Part shown: positions 56,880 to 64,000 of the stretch, piece by piece
Position numbering within the stretch: the first letter of the stretch is position 1
Layout: each line of letters starts with the position of its first letter
Origin: Flavobacteriales bacterium
GTDB lineage: Bacteria > Bacteroidota > Bacteroidia > Flavobacteriales > Weeksellaceae
Assembly: GCA_020635515.1 (NCBI GenBank)
Contig: JACJZS010000002.1
Coordinates: 1,040,001-1,104,000 of the forward strand
Length of the DNA stretch: 64,000 nucleotides
Reading direction: 5' to 3'
Made by a program: the position numbers and the translations under genes
Notes under the pieces: model-generated
Seen by the model: the letters and a program-made list of their open reading frames with translations, nothing else
Database searches by the model: none
What the model was told of the DNA's origin: nothing

Positions 56880-58346
56880 ATGAGTAAGTATATTTCTGTT
56901 GTTATTGCTTTTGTTCTGATTTCTTTTTTCTTGATTTCTTGCAAAAATGACGAATCTGATTTTGGCGTAGATTTGGTAAATAATGATGCTTTAGTAGGTG
57001 TAAAAGATTCATTGGAGGTTGTTTCTTACAACTATTACACAGGAGATACCATTAGAGCAGACAATAAAACGCTAGAGAGAGCTGTTGTAGGTGTATATGA
57101 TGAAAATATATTCGGAAAAACTAAAGCAGATTTCTTAACTCAAGTTCGTCTAAAATTAGACGCTCTTAATCCTGATTTTGGTACCAATCCTGTTGTAGAG
57201 TCTGTAGTGCTTACCATAAAACCTTCATATTCTGTCACTGATGCGGTTTCGAGTACAGACGGCAGTAAAATTACAACAACTTATCCTCTTACGGAGATTG
57301 TAGGAAACATAGATGCCACTATGACCTTGGACATCTATTCGTTAAGTGAAAGTTTAGGTGGAACAGAAGATGTTTTATATTCTAATTCTTTAGAAGATAT
57401 TTCTGTAGAGCAATTATTAGGTTCTGTTGAGGTAACCAAGGAGATAGAAGGAGTTGTGGAGTACGACAAAGAAGATAATACTAAAGTTATCAGTGAAATT
57501 CTACCATCTATAAAAATAGAACTAGATAAACAATACTTCATAGATAAAATAATTAATTATCAAGGAAGTTTAGAATTAAATGATAATACCAAGTTTTTAA
57601 ATTATTTTAAAGGATTAAAGTTTTCTGTACAAGAAGAAAATGGATTTTTATTTACTTTTAATCCTAAAGATTTAGATTTAACAATCAACTATAAAAACGA
57701 TGAAAGTTCAGAAAGTTTGAGTTATTCGTTTGATTTAAGTAGTGTTTACAACGTTCGTAATGGAAATTATCAGTACGAAAGACCTGCTGGGTTTTCAGAT
57801 ATGATTATAAATTCTGATAAGGTAAATGGCGATGAAAAACTATACCTACAGGGAATGGGAGGACCAAGAGCAATAGTGAAAATACAGGAATCAGATATAG
57901 ATAGATTAAAAAATAAAATAGAAATCGAAAAGCTGTCAATTGTAGGAGCAAAACTAAAATTGTATCCTGTGAATAATGATATACCTCAAAAACCACCTTA
58001 TATTTTTGCAAATCAAGTAGATTTAGATGATTCGGGTACAATATCGGATTATTATTTATTTTCTGATTTGTCTACATTTGGATATTCTACAGGTTGGTTT
58101 TTTAACCCTGCATATAGTACGGATAGAGAGTATTATGAATTAAACATTACACAACATGTTTATGATATAATACATAATTCAGGAGAAAACAAACCTATTG
58201 TTTTAGATGTTGGTAATTTTACAGGAACAGCGTACTCTACAAGTGCTAATAATAGAGCATATACACCTTATAGACAGGTATTTTATGGAAATAATACAGA
58301 AAATAAAAATAAACTAAAAATCGAAATTTTATACACTAAAAATTAG
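56880..58346 (+). CDS. DUF4270 family lipoprotein
   Basis: 488 aa from the Met at 56880, which gives a proper lipoprotein leader (FLISC, Cys about 21); the frame opens at 56832. The mature protein starts KNDESDFGVDLV, an acidic tail like the flavobacterial lipid-export signal, and has many beta-strands plus the ATVxxRVVVGVYDE-like RAVVGVYDENIFGKTKADF segment characteristic of DUF4270. Probably an outer-membrane or surface protein. The glycogen-synthase-like/DUF4270/glmS order is a recurring flavobacterial neighbourhood. Confidence 0.88.
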   Translation: MSKYISVVIAFVLISFFLISCKNDESDFGVDLVNNDALVGVKDSLEVVSYNYYTGDTIRADNKTLERAVVGVYDENIFGKTKADFLTQVRLKLDALNPDFGTNPVVESVVLTIKPSYSVTDAVSSTDGSKITTTYPLTEIVGNIDATMTLDIYSLSESLGGTEDVLYSNSLEDISVEQLLGSVEVTKEIEGVVEYDKEDNTKVISEILPSIKIELDKQYFIDKIINYQGSLELNDNTKFLNYFKGLKFSVQEENGFLFTFNPKDLDLTINYKNDESSESLSYSFDLSSVYNVRNGNYQYERPAGFSDMIINSDKVNGDEKLYLQGMGGPRAIVKIQESDIDRLKNKIEIEKLSIVGAKLKLYPVNNDIPQKPPYIFANQVDLDDSGTISDYYLFSDLSTFGYSTGWFFNPAYSTDREYYELNITQHVYDIIHNSGENKPIVLDVGNFTGTAYSTSANNRAYTPYRQVFYGNNTENKNKLKIEILYTKN

Positions 58347-58351
58347 GAATT

Positions 58352-60196
58352 ATGTGTGGAATAGTAGCTTATATAGGAAAAAATACGGCATATCCAATCG
58401 TAGTAAACGGTTTGAAAAGATTGGAGTATAGAGGATACGATAGTGCAGGAATTGTTCTTAATTCAGGGAGTTCTTTTACTTTATCTAAAACAAAAGGAAA
58501 AGTATCTGATTTAGAAGAAAAGGCTGAAAATGTAGATAAAGTGAGTACCATAGCAATGGGACATACCCGCTGGGCAACTCATGGAGTTCCTAGTGATACC
58601 AATTCTCATCCTCATTTATCGAATGATGAAAGCATTGCAATTGTTCATAATGGAATTATCGAAAATTATGAACCAATAAAAAAAATGCTCACAAGTAAAG
58701 GTTTTCAGTTTCATAGTGAAACCGATACTGAAGTTCTTGTAAACTTAATTCAATACTTTAGAGATACTGAAAAAATAAGCCTTACCGAGGCAGTTAGATA
58801 TGCACTTAATGAGGCGATTGGAGCGTATGCAATTGCCGTAATGGAGGCGGAAAATTCAAATAAAATTATCGTAGGTAGATTAAGCTCTCCTTTAGCAATT
58901 GGTATTGGGAAAGATGAGTTTTATGTTGCATCTGATGCTTCTCCTTTTGTTGAATTTACCAAAGAAGCTCTCTACTTAGAAGATGGAGAAATGGCAACTC
59001 TAGAACTAGGAAAAGCAATAGACATTAGAAAAATCGTAGATAACACTAAAGTTATTCCTGCAATTCAAGAATTGCAATTAACATTAGAACAGATAGAAAA
59101 AGGAGGATACGACCACTTTATGTTGAAAGAAATCTACGAGCAACCAAAATCCATTATGGATACCATGCGTGGTAGAATTCTAGTAAATGAAGGAATTATT
59201 CAAATGGCAGGTATTTGGGATAACCTAGAGAAATTTACCAATGCAAGCAGAATAATCATTGTTTCTTGTGGAACATCATGGCATGCAGGATTAATCGGAG
59301 AATACCTTATTGAAGATTTAGCACGAATTCCTGTTGAGGTAGAGTATGCTTCTGAGTTTAGATATAGAAACCCAATTATTACCGATAAAGATGTTGTAAT
59401 TGCAATATCTCAATCAGGAGAGACCGCAGATACATTAGCCGCTCTTAAAATGGCAAAAGAGAAAGGTGCTTTTATATACGGAATTTGTAATGTAGTTGAT
59501 TCTTCTATCGCTCGATTAACCGATGCAGGTTCATACACACACGCAGGTCCTGAAATTGGAGTAGCTTCTACTAAAGCATTTACAGCTCAGGTAAGTATTC
59601 TTTCTATGATTGCTCTAAAATTAGCGAAACACACAGGGAAAATTTCTAACCAACAATTCCACTTACTTGCTAGTGAATTGGAATTAATCCCAGAAAAAGT
59701 AGAAAAAACATTAAAATTAGACGAACAAATAAAAGAAATTTCTAAAAAGTTTGTTAATGCAACTAATTTCTTATACTTAGGACGTGGATATAATTTCCCA
59801 GTAGCTTTAGAAGGTGCGTTAAAATTAAAAGAAATATCATACATTCACGCAGAAGGATATCCTGCAGCAGAAATGAAACACGGACCTATTGCACTTATTG
59901 ATGAGAATATGCCAGTAGTAATTATAGCTACTAAGAAAGGTCATTACGAGAAAGTAGTAAGTAACATTCAGGAAATAAAATCAAGAAAAGGAATCGTGAT
60001 TGCTGTAGTTACAGAAGGAGATGAGCAGGTAAAAGGAATGGCAGATTATTTGATTGAAGTTCCAGAAACTTCGGAGTGTTTTACGCCGTTGGTAACTTCT
60101 ATTCCATTGCAATTACTTTCGTATCATATAGCAGTAATGCGTGGTGCAAACGTAGATCAGCCAAGAAACTTAGCAAAGAGTGTAACGGTAGAATAA
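58352..60196 (+). CDS. glmS: Glutamine-fructose-6-phosphate aminotransferase (isomerizing)
   Basis: 614 aa. It makes glucosamine-6-P, the entry point for peptidoglycan and LPS. N-terminal Cys2 nucleophile (MCGIVAYIG), glutaminase TRWATHG and SDxxPhxxx-type segments, two SIS domains (SCGTSWHAGLIGEYL; ISQSGETADTLAAL; RGYNFPVALEGALKLKE) and the terminal DQPRNLAKSVTVE are present. No glmS ribozyme-like sequence is visible; the gene starts five bases after DUF4270. Confidence 0.97.
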   Translation: MCGIVAYIGKNTAYPIVVNGLKRLEYRGYDSAGIVLNSGSSFTLSKTKGKVSDLEEKAENVDKVSTIAMGHTRWATHGVPSDTNSHPHLSNDESIAIVHNGIIENYEPIKKMLTSKGFQFHSETDTEVLVNLIQYFRDTEKISLTEAVRYALNEAIGAYAIAVMEAENSNKIIVGRLSSPLAIGIGKDEFYVASDASPFVEFTKEALYLEDGEMATLELGKAIDIRKIVDNTKVIPAIQELQLTLEQIEKGGYDHFMLKEIYEQPKSIMDTMRGRILVNEGIIQMAGIWDNLEKFTNASRIIIVSCGTSWHAGLIGEYLIEDLARIPVEVEYASEFRYRNPIITDKDVVIAISQSGETADTLAALKMAKEKGAFIYGICNVVDSSIARLTDAGSYTHAGPEIGVASTKAFTAQVSILSMIALKLAKHTGKISNQQFHLLASELELIPEKVEKTLKLDEQIKEISKKFVNATNFLYLGRGYNFPVALEGALKLKEISYIHAEGYPAAEMKHGPIALIDENMPVVIIATKKGHYEKVVSNIQEIKSRKGIVIAVVTEGDEQVKGMADYLIEVPETSECFTPLVTSIPLQLLSYHIAVMRGANVDQPRNLAKSVTVE

Positions 60197-60223
60197 TAGC
60201 GATTAAATTCGTAGAAATAAATG

Positions 60224-60257
60224 AAAATCCGTTTTGTCTTATGATGAAGCGGATTTT
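60224..60257. terminator. Terminator between glmS and dnaX
   Basis: AAAATCCG (60224-60231) pairs with CGGATTTT (60250-60257), then a T-run. It is bidirectional for the convergent genes and abuts the stop codon of the tau frame. Confidence 0.7.
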
Positions 60258-60892
60258 TTATATAATAAGACCTAAATCATCTTTTAAATCAAGAAGTTTT
60301 GGATTTTTTTCTACCATATTCTTAAAGATATCTTCGCGAGAAAGTATGTATTTGGTTTCTTTATCTTCAATGATTTCGTATTCAAAAGCGATATAAAAAT
60401 TTTGAACTTTTTTTCGTAAAATATCTAAAAACTCATGTTGAATTTCTTGGAATTCATGCTGAGAAGAGTAGGATTTAAAAGTTACATAAATAGTATTTTT
60501 TTCTACTTTTTTGAAATCGGCATTTATGATTGCGTTGTAAATCATTAAGCGATTTTCTTTGAGTGTTTCTATGAAATCATTAAACGTATCAACAACAATC
60601 TTTAACTCAAAAGGATTTCTAGGTAAATCTTTTTCAATGGACTTTACTTCTTCTTGTTTTATTTCTAAACTATCTGTAATGGAATATACCGTTTTTATAT
60701 TTGTTCGTAGCGGAGTTGTAGATTTTTGTCTTTTTTCTTCTTCAAGTAGTTTATTAAATCGATCTTTTACAGAAGAGTGTTCATTTTCAGACGTTTGTTC
60801 ACTTTTGTTATTTTGAACATCTTCTTTTATTTGTATAGGAGTAGAATTTTCAATTTTAGGAGGAGGAATTATCCTAAATCTTTTTTTTTTTG
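60258..60892 (-). CDS. dnaX: dnaX tau-specific C-terminal extension in the -1 frame
   Basis: This frame has no start codon of its own near the 11-A run. Read from the A tract (60881-60891) it is open for about 210 codons: KKRFRIIPPPKIENSTPIQ, a charged linker with NRFNKLLEEEKR-type helix, then PFELKIVVDTFNDFIETLKE, and a compact end closing LLDLKDDLGLII. The length and layout suit the tau region that binds helicase and polymerase. It would be made only if polymerase or ribosome slips back one base (or gains an A) on the A run, so it is the second part of one gene. Any Met-initiated frame inside it (60545) is not a separate gene. Confidence 0.78.
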
Positions 60893-61951
60893 AGTGTCAG
60901 CAGTAAGTGATGCAAGTTGCATTAAGGCAATTTCAACAGTAAGTCGATGATTTTTACTCGTTCTATAGTTAATGTCTGCTTGATTACATATCTCAATTCC
61001 ATCAACTAGGAATTGTGTAGTGCATTTATTTGCTTGATTGAAGTATTTTTCTTTTGTCTGTTCGCCAACTTCTAATAGATTGATAGTTTGTTGGTTTTGT
61101 GAAACCATTAAATCTCTTAGATGACTTCCCAATCCAGAAATGAAAAGATGAGCATCAAATCCTTTTTTTAAAACATCATCAAGTAAAAGAAGCAATTCAG
61201 GTATTTTGTGTTCTAAAGCCAAATCAATAGCTTGAATATAAACATCATAATCCAGTACATTTAAGTTTTCAGAAACTTTATCTATAGTTAGGTTTTTATG
61301 TGTAAAAGTAGAAACTCTATCAAAAATAGAAAGAGCATCTCTAAGTGCTCCATCAGCTTTTTGAGCAATTAGGTAAAGTGAGTCTTCATCGTATGTGATT
61401 CCTTCTTTTTGAGCAATTTTTTCTAAATGATTTTTTATATCAGGAATTTGAATTCGTTTAAATTCATAAATCTGACAACGAGAAAGAATAGTAGGAATTA
61501 TTTTATGTTTTTCCGTTGTTGCAAGAATAAAAATTGCATGTTTAGGAGGTTCTTCTAGCGTTTTCAAAAAAGCATTGAATGCTGCATTTGAAAGCATATG
61601 CACCTCGTCAATGATATAAACTTTATACTGCCCTACTTGCGGAGGAAAACGAACCTGATCCACTAAATTTCTAATATCATCTACCGAATTATTAGAAGCT
61701 GCATCTAATTCAAAAATATTAAAAGCAAAACCATCTTCGCTTGTGCTTCCTTGTGCTTCATTGATTTTTCTAGCAAAAATACGTGCACAAGTAGTTTTTC
61801 CAACTCCTCTTGGTCCACAGAAAAGCAATGCCTGTGCAATTAAGTTTTCTTTAATTGCATGTTCCAAAGTATCAGTGATGTGTTGCTGACCTACAACAGT
61901 ATCAAATTCTTCTGGGCGGTATTTTCTTGATGAAACAACGAAGTTTTCCAT
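60869..61951 (-). CDS. dnaX: DNA polymerase III subunit gamma/tau, zero-frame product
   Basis: 360 aa clamp-loader ATPase. Walker A GPRGVGKT 46-53, Walker B VYIIDEVHML near 111-120, sensor I ATTEKHKIIPTILSRCQ (with SRC). The usual four-cysteine zinc module of DnaX is missing: the segment reads NEAQGSTSEDGFAFNIFELD instead. The zero frame ends at TAA four codons after an A11 tract (60881-60891): CAAAAAAAAAAA, then GAT TTA GGA TAA. This short form would be gamma. A 7-base-pair hairpin (60855-60861 with 60872-60878) begins two bases after the tract. Confidence 0.94.
   Translation of the reverse strand: MENFVVSSRKYRPEEFDTVVGQQHITDTLEHAIKENLIAQALLFCGPRGVGKTTCARIFARKINEAQGSTSEDGFAFNIFELDAASNNSVDDIRNLVDQVRFPPQVGQYKVYIIDEVHMLSNAAFNAFLKTLEEPPKHAIFILATTEKHKIIPTILSRCQIYEFKRIQIPDIKNHLEKIAQKEGITYDEDSLYLIAQKADGALRDALSIFDRVSTFTHKNLTIDKVSENLNVLDYDVYIQAIDLALEHKIPELLLLLDDVLKKGFDAHLFISGLGSHLRDLMVSQNQQTINLLEVGEQTKEKYFNQANKCTTQFLVDGIEICNQADINYRTSKNHRLTVEIALMQLASLTADTQKKKDLG
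60881..60891 (-). other. A11 slippage site in dnaX
   Basis: Eleven consecutive A on the coding strand at the junction of the zero frame and the open -1 frame. Tracts of this kind cause transcriptional slippage in Thermus dnaX (nine A) and ribosomal -1 shifting in E. coli dnaX. Confidence 0.75.
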
Positions 61952-61988
61952 TAAGCAAATGTAATTATTTTACTCAATAAATAAAAGA

Positions 61989-63308
61989 TTAGATACTGAT
62001 AATTTGTTTGGCTCTTTCTTTTAGGTCATTTAAATCATGTTCCGATATTATAGACTTTTCGCCTACATTCCATACCATTTCTGCATGTTTTTGAATGGCT
62101 TTTTTATATGCTTGGTTAGTTGCAAAGTTATCGATAGTAATGAGTGATTCCATAAGTCGAATGATTATTGACGGCATTCCATTAGAGAACTGTCGTATTT
62201 GATTAAAAGCTTCGTCTAGAATCCCTTTATAATCAAGCATATCAGCGATTATTTTCAACTCATTTTTGTCGTTATACCTGTATTTTTTTGGTAATTTTAC
62301 TTTTGTCATGTAGCACATCATGGAGGTAAGGTTGTCGATACAAGCAATTGCTGTATAAGGATCGTTGATTCCAGGGGATAAAGCACGTACCGCGATTTCT
62401 ACTACTTGGTTAATATAAAACTCTAAATCTTGCTCTCTACTTCTACTGGTTTGTATTATTATTTGTTCTATTATTTCTTGAGGTATAGCTTCATCTAACG
62501 TATCATTAGTATATATTTTTCCACAGTTTTGATTGGCAATAACATAATCTCCGCTTCTAAATTCAAGTTCAACTAAAATGTCATGATTAGAAGCAATGGT
62601 AAGTATCTGATTATAGTCTATAAATTGTATATATCCGTTTTGATGGCAAGATATATTAATTGATTTTTTATATTTTTCTTTCTCTTTTTTTTCGTTTATA
62701 TCTTGATTTTTAAATTCTTCTTCTTCTTCTCCTCCTTCATTTTTTATAGACAAACTTTCTTTTACATTTATAGTTAATGTGTTTAAAATATTTGCGATAA
62801 TATTATCTGCTTGAATGCTAACCGCAATATTATGAATAAAGAAAATAAGCAGTATGATGTTTACAATCGTAGAAATCATAGCAAGTAAAATAGAAAAAGA
62901 AGGAATATTAAAATCATTAGTATCCCTTATGGTATAAAGTATAATCAAACAATAAATGTACAGAGCAACATAATTACCAAGTACTATTTGATTTATGCGG
63001 ACATGCATAAAATTCTTGATTAATCTAGGTCCAAATTGACTAGAAGCCAATGTAAGAACCACTAAAGTAGCAGAAAAAACAGTTCCTGCTACTCCAATCA
63101 TTGCTCCTGATATAGTGGAAAGAATGAGTTTCGCTGAGTCGTAGTTTTGAATCAGTAATTTCTTTGAAAAATCATTTACATACTGAGTGAAATGATTCTC
63201 TATTTGAGGGAGAATAATCGCTAAAATAATTCCCAATAGGATTATAAATGTAGGAAGAAACCAAAACGTAGATTGTAGTTTCTTTATATAAAAAAGAATT
63301 TTTTCCAT
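61989..63308 (-). CDS. DUF2254 family membrane protein
   Basis: 439 aa. Four membrane helices in the first 170 residues (about 14-35, 58-85, 107-125, 133-160), then a long cytoplasmic part with a Glu/Lys-rich insertion (about 195-215) and family motifs QNCGKIYT and REQDLEFYINQVVEIAVRALSPGINDPYTA. This matches DUF2254 (predicted membrane protein, role unknown). It lies between dnaX and dps on the same strand. Confidence 0.88.
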   Translation of the reverse strand: MEKILFYIKKLQSTFWFLPTFIILLGIILAIILPQIENHFTQYVNDFSKKLLIQNYDSAKLILSTISGAMIGVAGTVFSATLVVLTLASSQFGPRLIKNFMHVRINQIVLGNYVALYIYCLIILYTIRDTNDFNIPSFSILLAMISTIVNIILLIFFIHNIAVSIQADNIIANILNTLTINVKESLSIKNEGGEEEEEFKNQDINEKKEKEKYKKSINISCHQNGYIQFIDYNQILTIASNHDILVELEFRSGDYVIANQNCGKIYTNDTLDEAIPQEIIEQIIIQTSRSREQDLEFYINQVVEIAVRALSPGINDPYTAIACIDNLTSMMCYMTKVKLPKKYRYNDKNELKIIADMLDYKGILDEAFNQIRQFSNGMPSIIIRLMESLITIDNFATNQAYKKAIQKHAEMVWNVGEKSIISEHDLNDLKERAKQIISI

Positions 63309-63333
63309 AGATTACTAAATTAAAAATAAAAAA

Positions 63334-63355
63334 CGAGGAAAAATAAATTTCCTCG
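63334..63355 (-). terminator. Terminator of dps
   Basis: CGAGGAAA (63334-63341) and TTTCCTCG (63348-63355) form an 8-base stem, followed on the minus strand by TTTTTTATTTTTA. Confidence 0.8.
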
Positions 63356-63390
63356 CTTCCTCTCATATAATCCTCGCCTTTTTCTCAAGG

Positions 63391-63825
63391 TTATTTTGTT
63401 GATGCAGTTAGCATCCAAAGTTTTTGTTCTGTTCTTTTTATATACGAAATCAGTAAATCTTCACTTGCAAGATCTCCTTCGTTAGATGCTTGTTTTGTAG
63501 CATCTTTGAGTAGAGAAATCAAAATTTTAAAATCGCTTATGGTTTCTTTTACCATTTCTTCTGATGATAAATCGTTTCCTACTTCTTTAATTTTAGATAC
63601 TTCTAAGTATTCTTTAAGTGTGCTGTACGGTTTTTCATCAAAAACACGAATTCTTTCTGCAATCTCATCAATTTGTAATTTTACTTGTTCGTATTCTTGC
63701 TCGAATATTTCATGTAATTCAAAAAAGTCAGGACCTTCTACATTCCAGTGAAAATTTCTTAATTTTTGATAATGTACATGGTAATTTGCAAGTATATTGT
63801 TTAATTCTGTTACTACTGAATTCAT
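63391..63825 (-). CDS. dps: Dps/ferritin-like DNA-protection protein
   Basis: 144 aa, compact for Dps but with the full ferroxidase motif: NYHVHYQKLRNFHWNVEGPDFFELHE supplies the His of one subunit, and FEQEYEQVKLQIDEIAERI the acidic residues. It oxidises and stores iron and protects DNA in starvation or oxidative stress. Its start lies inside the last 67 bases of the upstream channel gene. Confidence 0.95.
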   Translation of the reverse strand: MNSVVTELNNILANYHVHYQKLRNFHWNVEGPDFFELHEIFEQEYEQVKLQIDEIAERIRVFDEKPYSTLKEYLEVSKIKEVGNDLSSEEMVKETISDFKILISLLKDATKQASNEGDLASEDLLISYIKRTEQKLWMLTASTK

Positions 63826-64000
63826 AATTAATATTTTTAAGAGTTATTGATAATTGTCCTAATTGGGAATGGGATACTTATATTGTTTTTATCTAGAACT
63901 TCTTTTATTGTTTTGATTGCTTCGCTTTTTACTTGTAATGCGGTTAAATTTTCTGTAGCTTCTACCCAAAAGCGAACCATAAAGTTAATCGAGCTATCTG
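63759..64000 (-). CDS. MscS-family mechanosensitive channel, C-terminal fragment
   Basis: Cut by the window edge. The visible end encodes INFMVRFWVEATENLTALQ, then EAIKTIKEVLDKNN, ISIPFPIRTI: the beta-barrel/helix pattern that closes MscS channels. Reading on, the frame passes the usual end and stops at TAA 63759-63761, so it overlaps dps by 67 bases in another frame. Confidence 0.72.

Noticed and set aside
58270..58352. Possible glmS ribozyme upstream of glmS
   Set aside because: glmS starts five bases after the DUF4270 stop, and no ribozyme-like conserved core is visible.
60258..60545. A separate 95-aa minus-strand gene with its own Met
   Set aside because: The same frame is open upstream to the dnaX A11 tract and continues its tau-type domain, so it is part of dnaX.
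60559..60816. 85-codon plus-strand frame
   Set aside because: It is antisense to the open -1 frame of dnaX.

Overview
The window is chromosomal DNA of a low-GC member of the Bacteroidota, almost certainly class Flavobacteriia. Four things point there: a Bacteroidota-type 16S rRNA; TTTG-N19-TANNTTTG promoters in place of E. coli-type ones; many lipoproteins, plus a secreted glycosidase with a C-terminal type IX secretion (T9SS) signal; and lineage families such as DUF4270, a short glycogen-synthase-like protein, the LolC/E-type permease and MnmD. I see no prophage, transposase, CRISPR array or plasmid gene. This is core chromosome with a few lineage-specific lipoprotein cassettes.

Layout. 1-1.05 kb: the 5' part of a 16S rRNA gene leaving the window to the left, with its promoter. 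1.1-14 kb (minus): esterase, apt, a lipoprotein, recA and uvrA, a T9SS-exported GH13 amylase, then a permease-rbfA-Nudix-mnmD-fabG run. 14.2-22.5 kb: an ECF sigma factor, menC, an ACT-like protein, an ABC-F ATPase, an HPP membrane protein, tRNA-Gly and tRNA-Leu, mutS and rsmG. 22.6-32 kb: aminotransferase, DUF4349 protein, M1 peptidase, glycosyltransferase and GtrA, a frameshifted DUF2202 gene, leuB and a helix-hairpin-helix membrane protein. 32.4-38 kb: PLP enzyme, LysM glucosaminidase, nucleotide-sugar dehydrogenase, rpiB, dut and a polysaccharide flippase. 38.06-38.79 kb is a gene-free, very A+T-rich stretch. 38.8-45 kb: pgk and a run of secreted or lipoprotein genes. 45-49 kb (minus): methyltransferase, mnmG and an exonuclease. 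48.9-60.2 kb (plus): prfA, thiL, tRNA-Ser, a split YeeE/YedE pair, FKBP, greA, HIT, cysteine desulfurase, glycogen-synthase-like protein, DUF4270 and glmS. 60.2-64 kb (minus): dnaX, a DUF2254 protein, dps and the end of an MscS-type channel.

The most informative signal is chromosomal rather than genic. Two identical 18-bp parS-type sites, in inverted orientation, sit immediately on either side of mnmG. Hand counts of G and C show that strand composition changes between about 24 and 39 kb: genes pointing away from that zone are G-rich on the coding strand, while genes pointing towards it are not. The rRNA operon is transcribed away from it. Together these suggest that the 38.06-38.79 kb spacer is, or lies close to, the chromosomal replication origin.

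Other points of note: dnaX is split by a run of 11 A, with the tau C-terminal region intact in the -1 frame; a three-gene secreted-protein cassette (41.1-45.1 kb) holds two apparently diverged copies of one architecture; the uvrA-recA spacer holds two related palindromes; near-identical terminators bracket a lipoprotein gene; and a DUF2202 gene is broken at a T7 tract.
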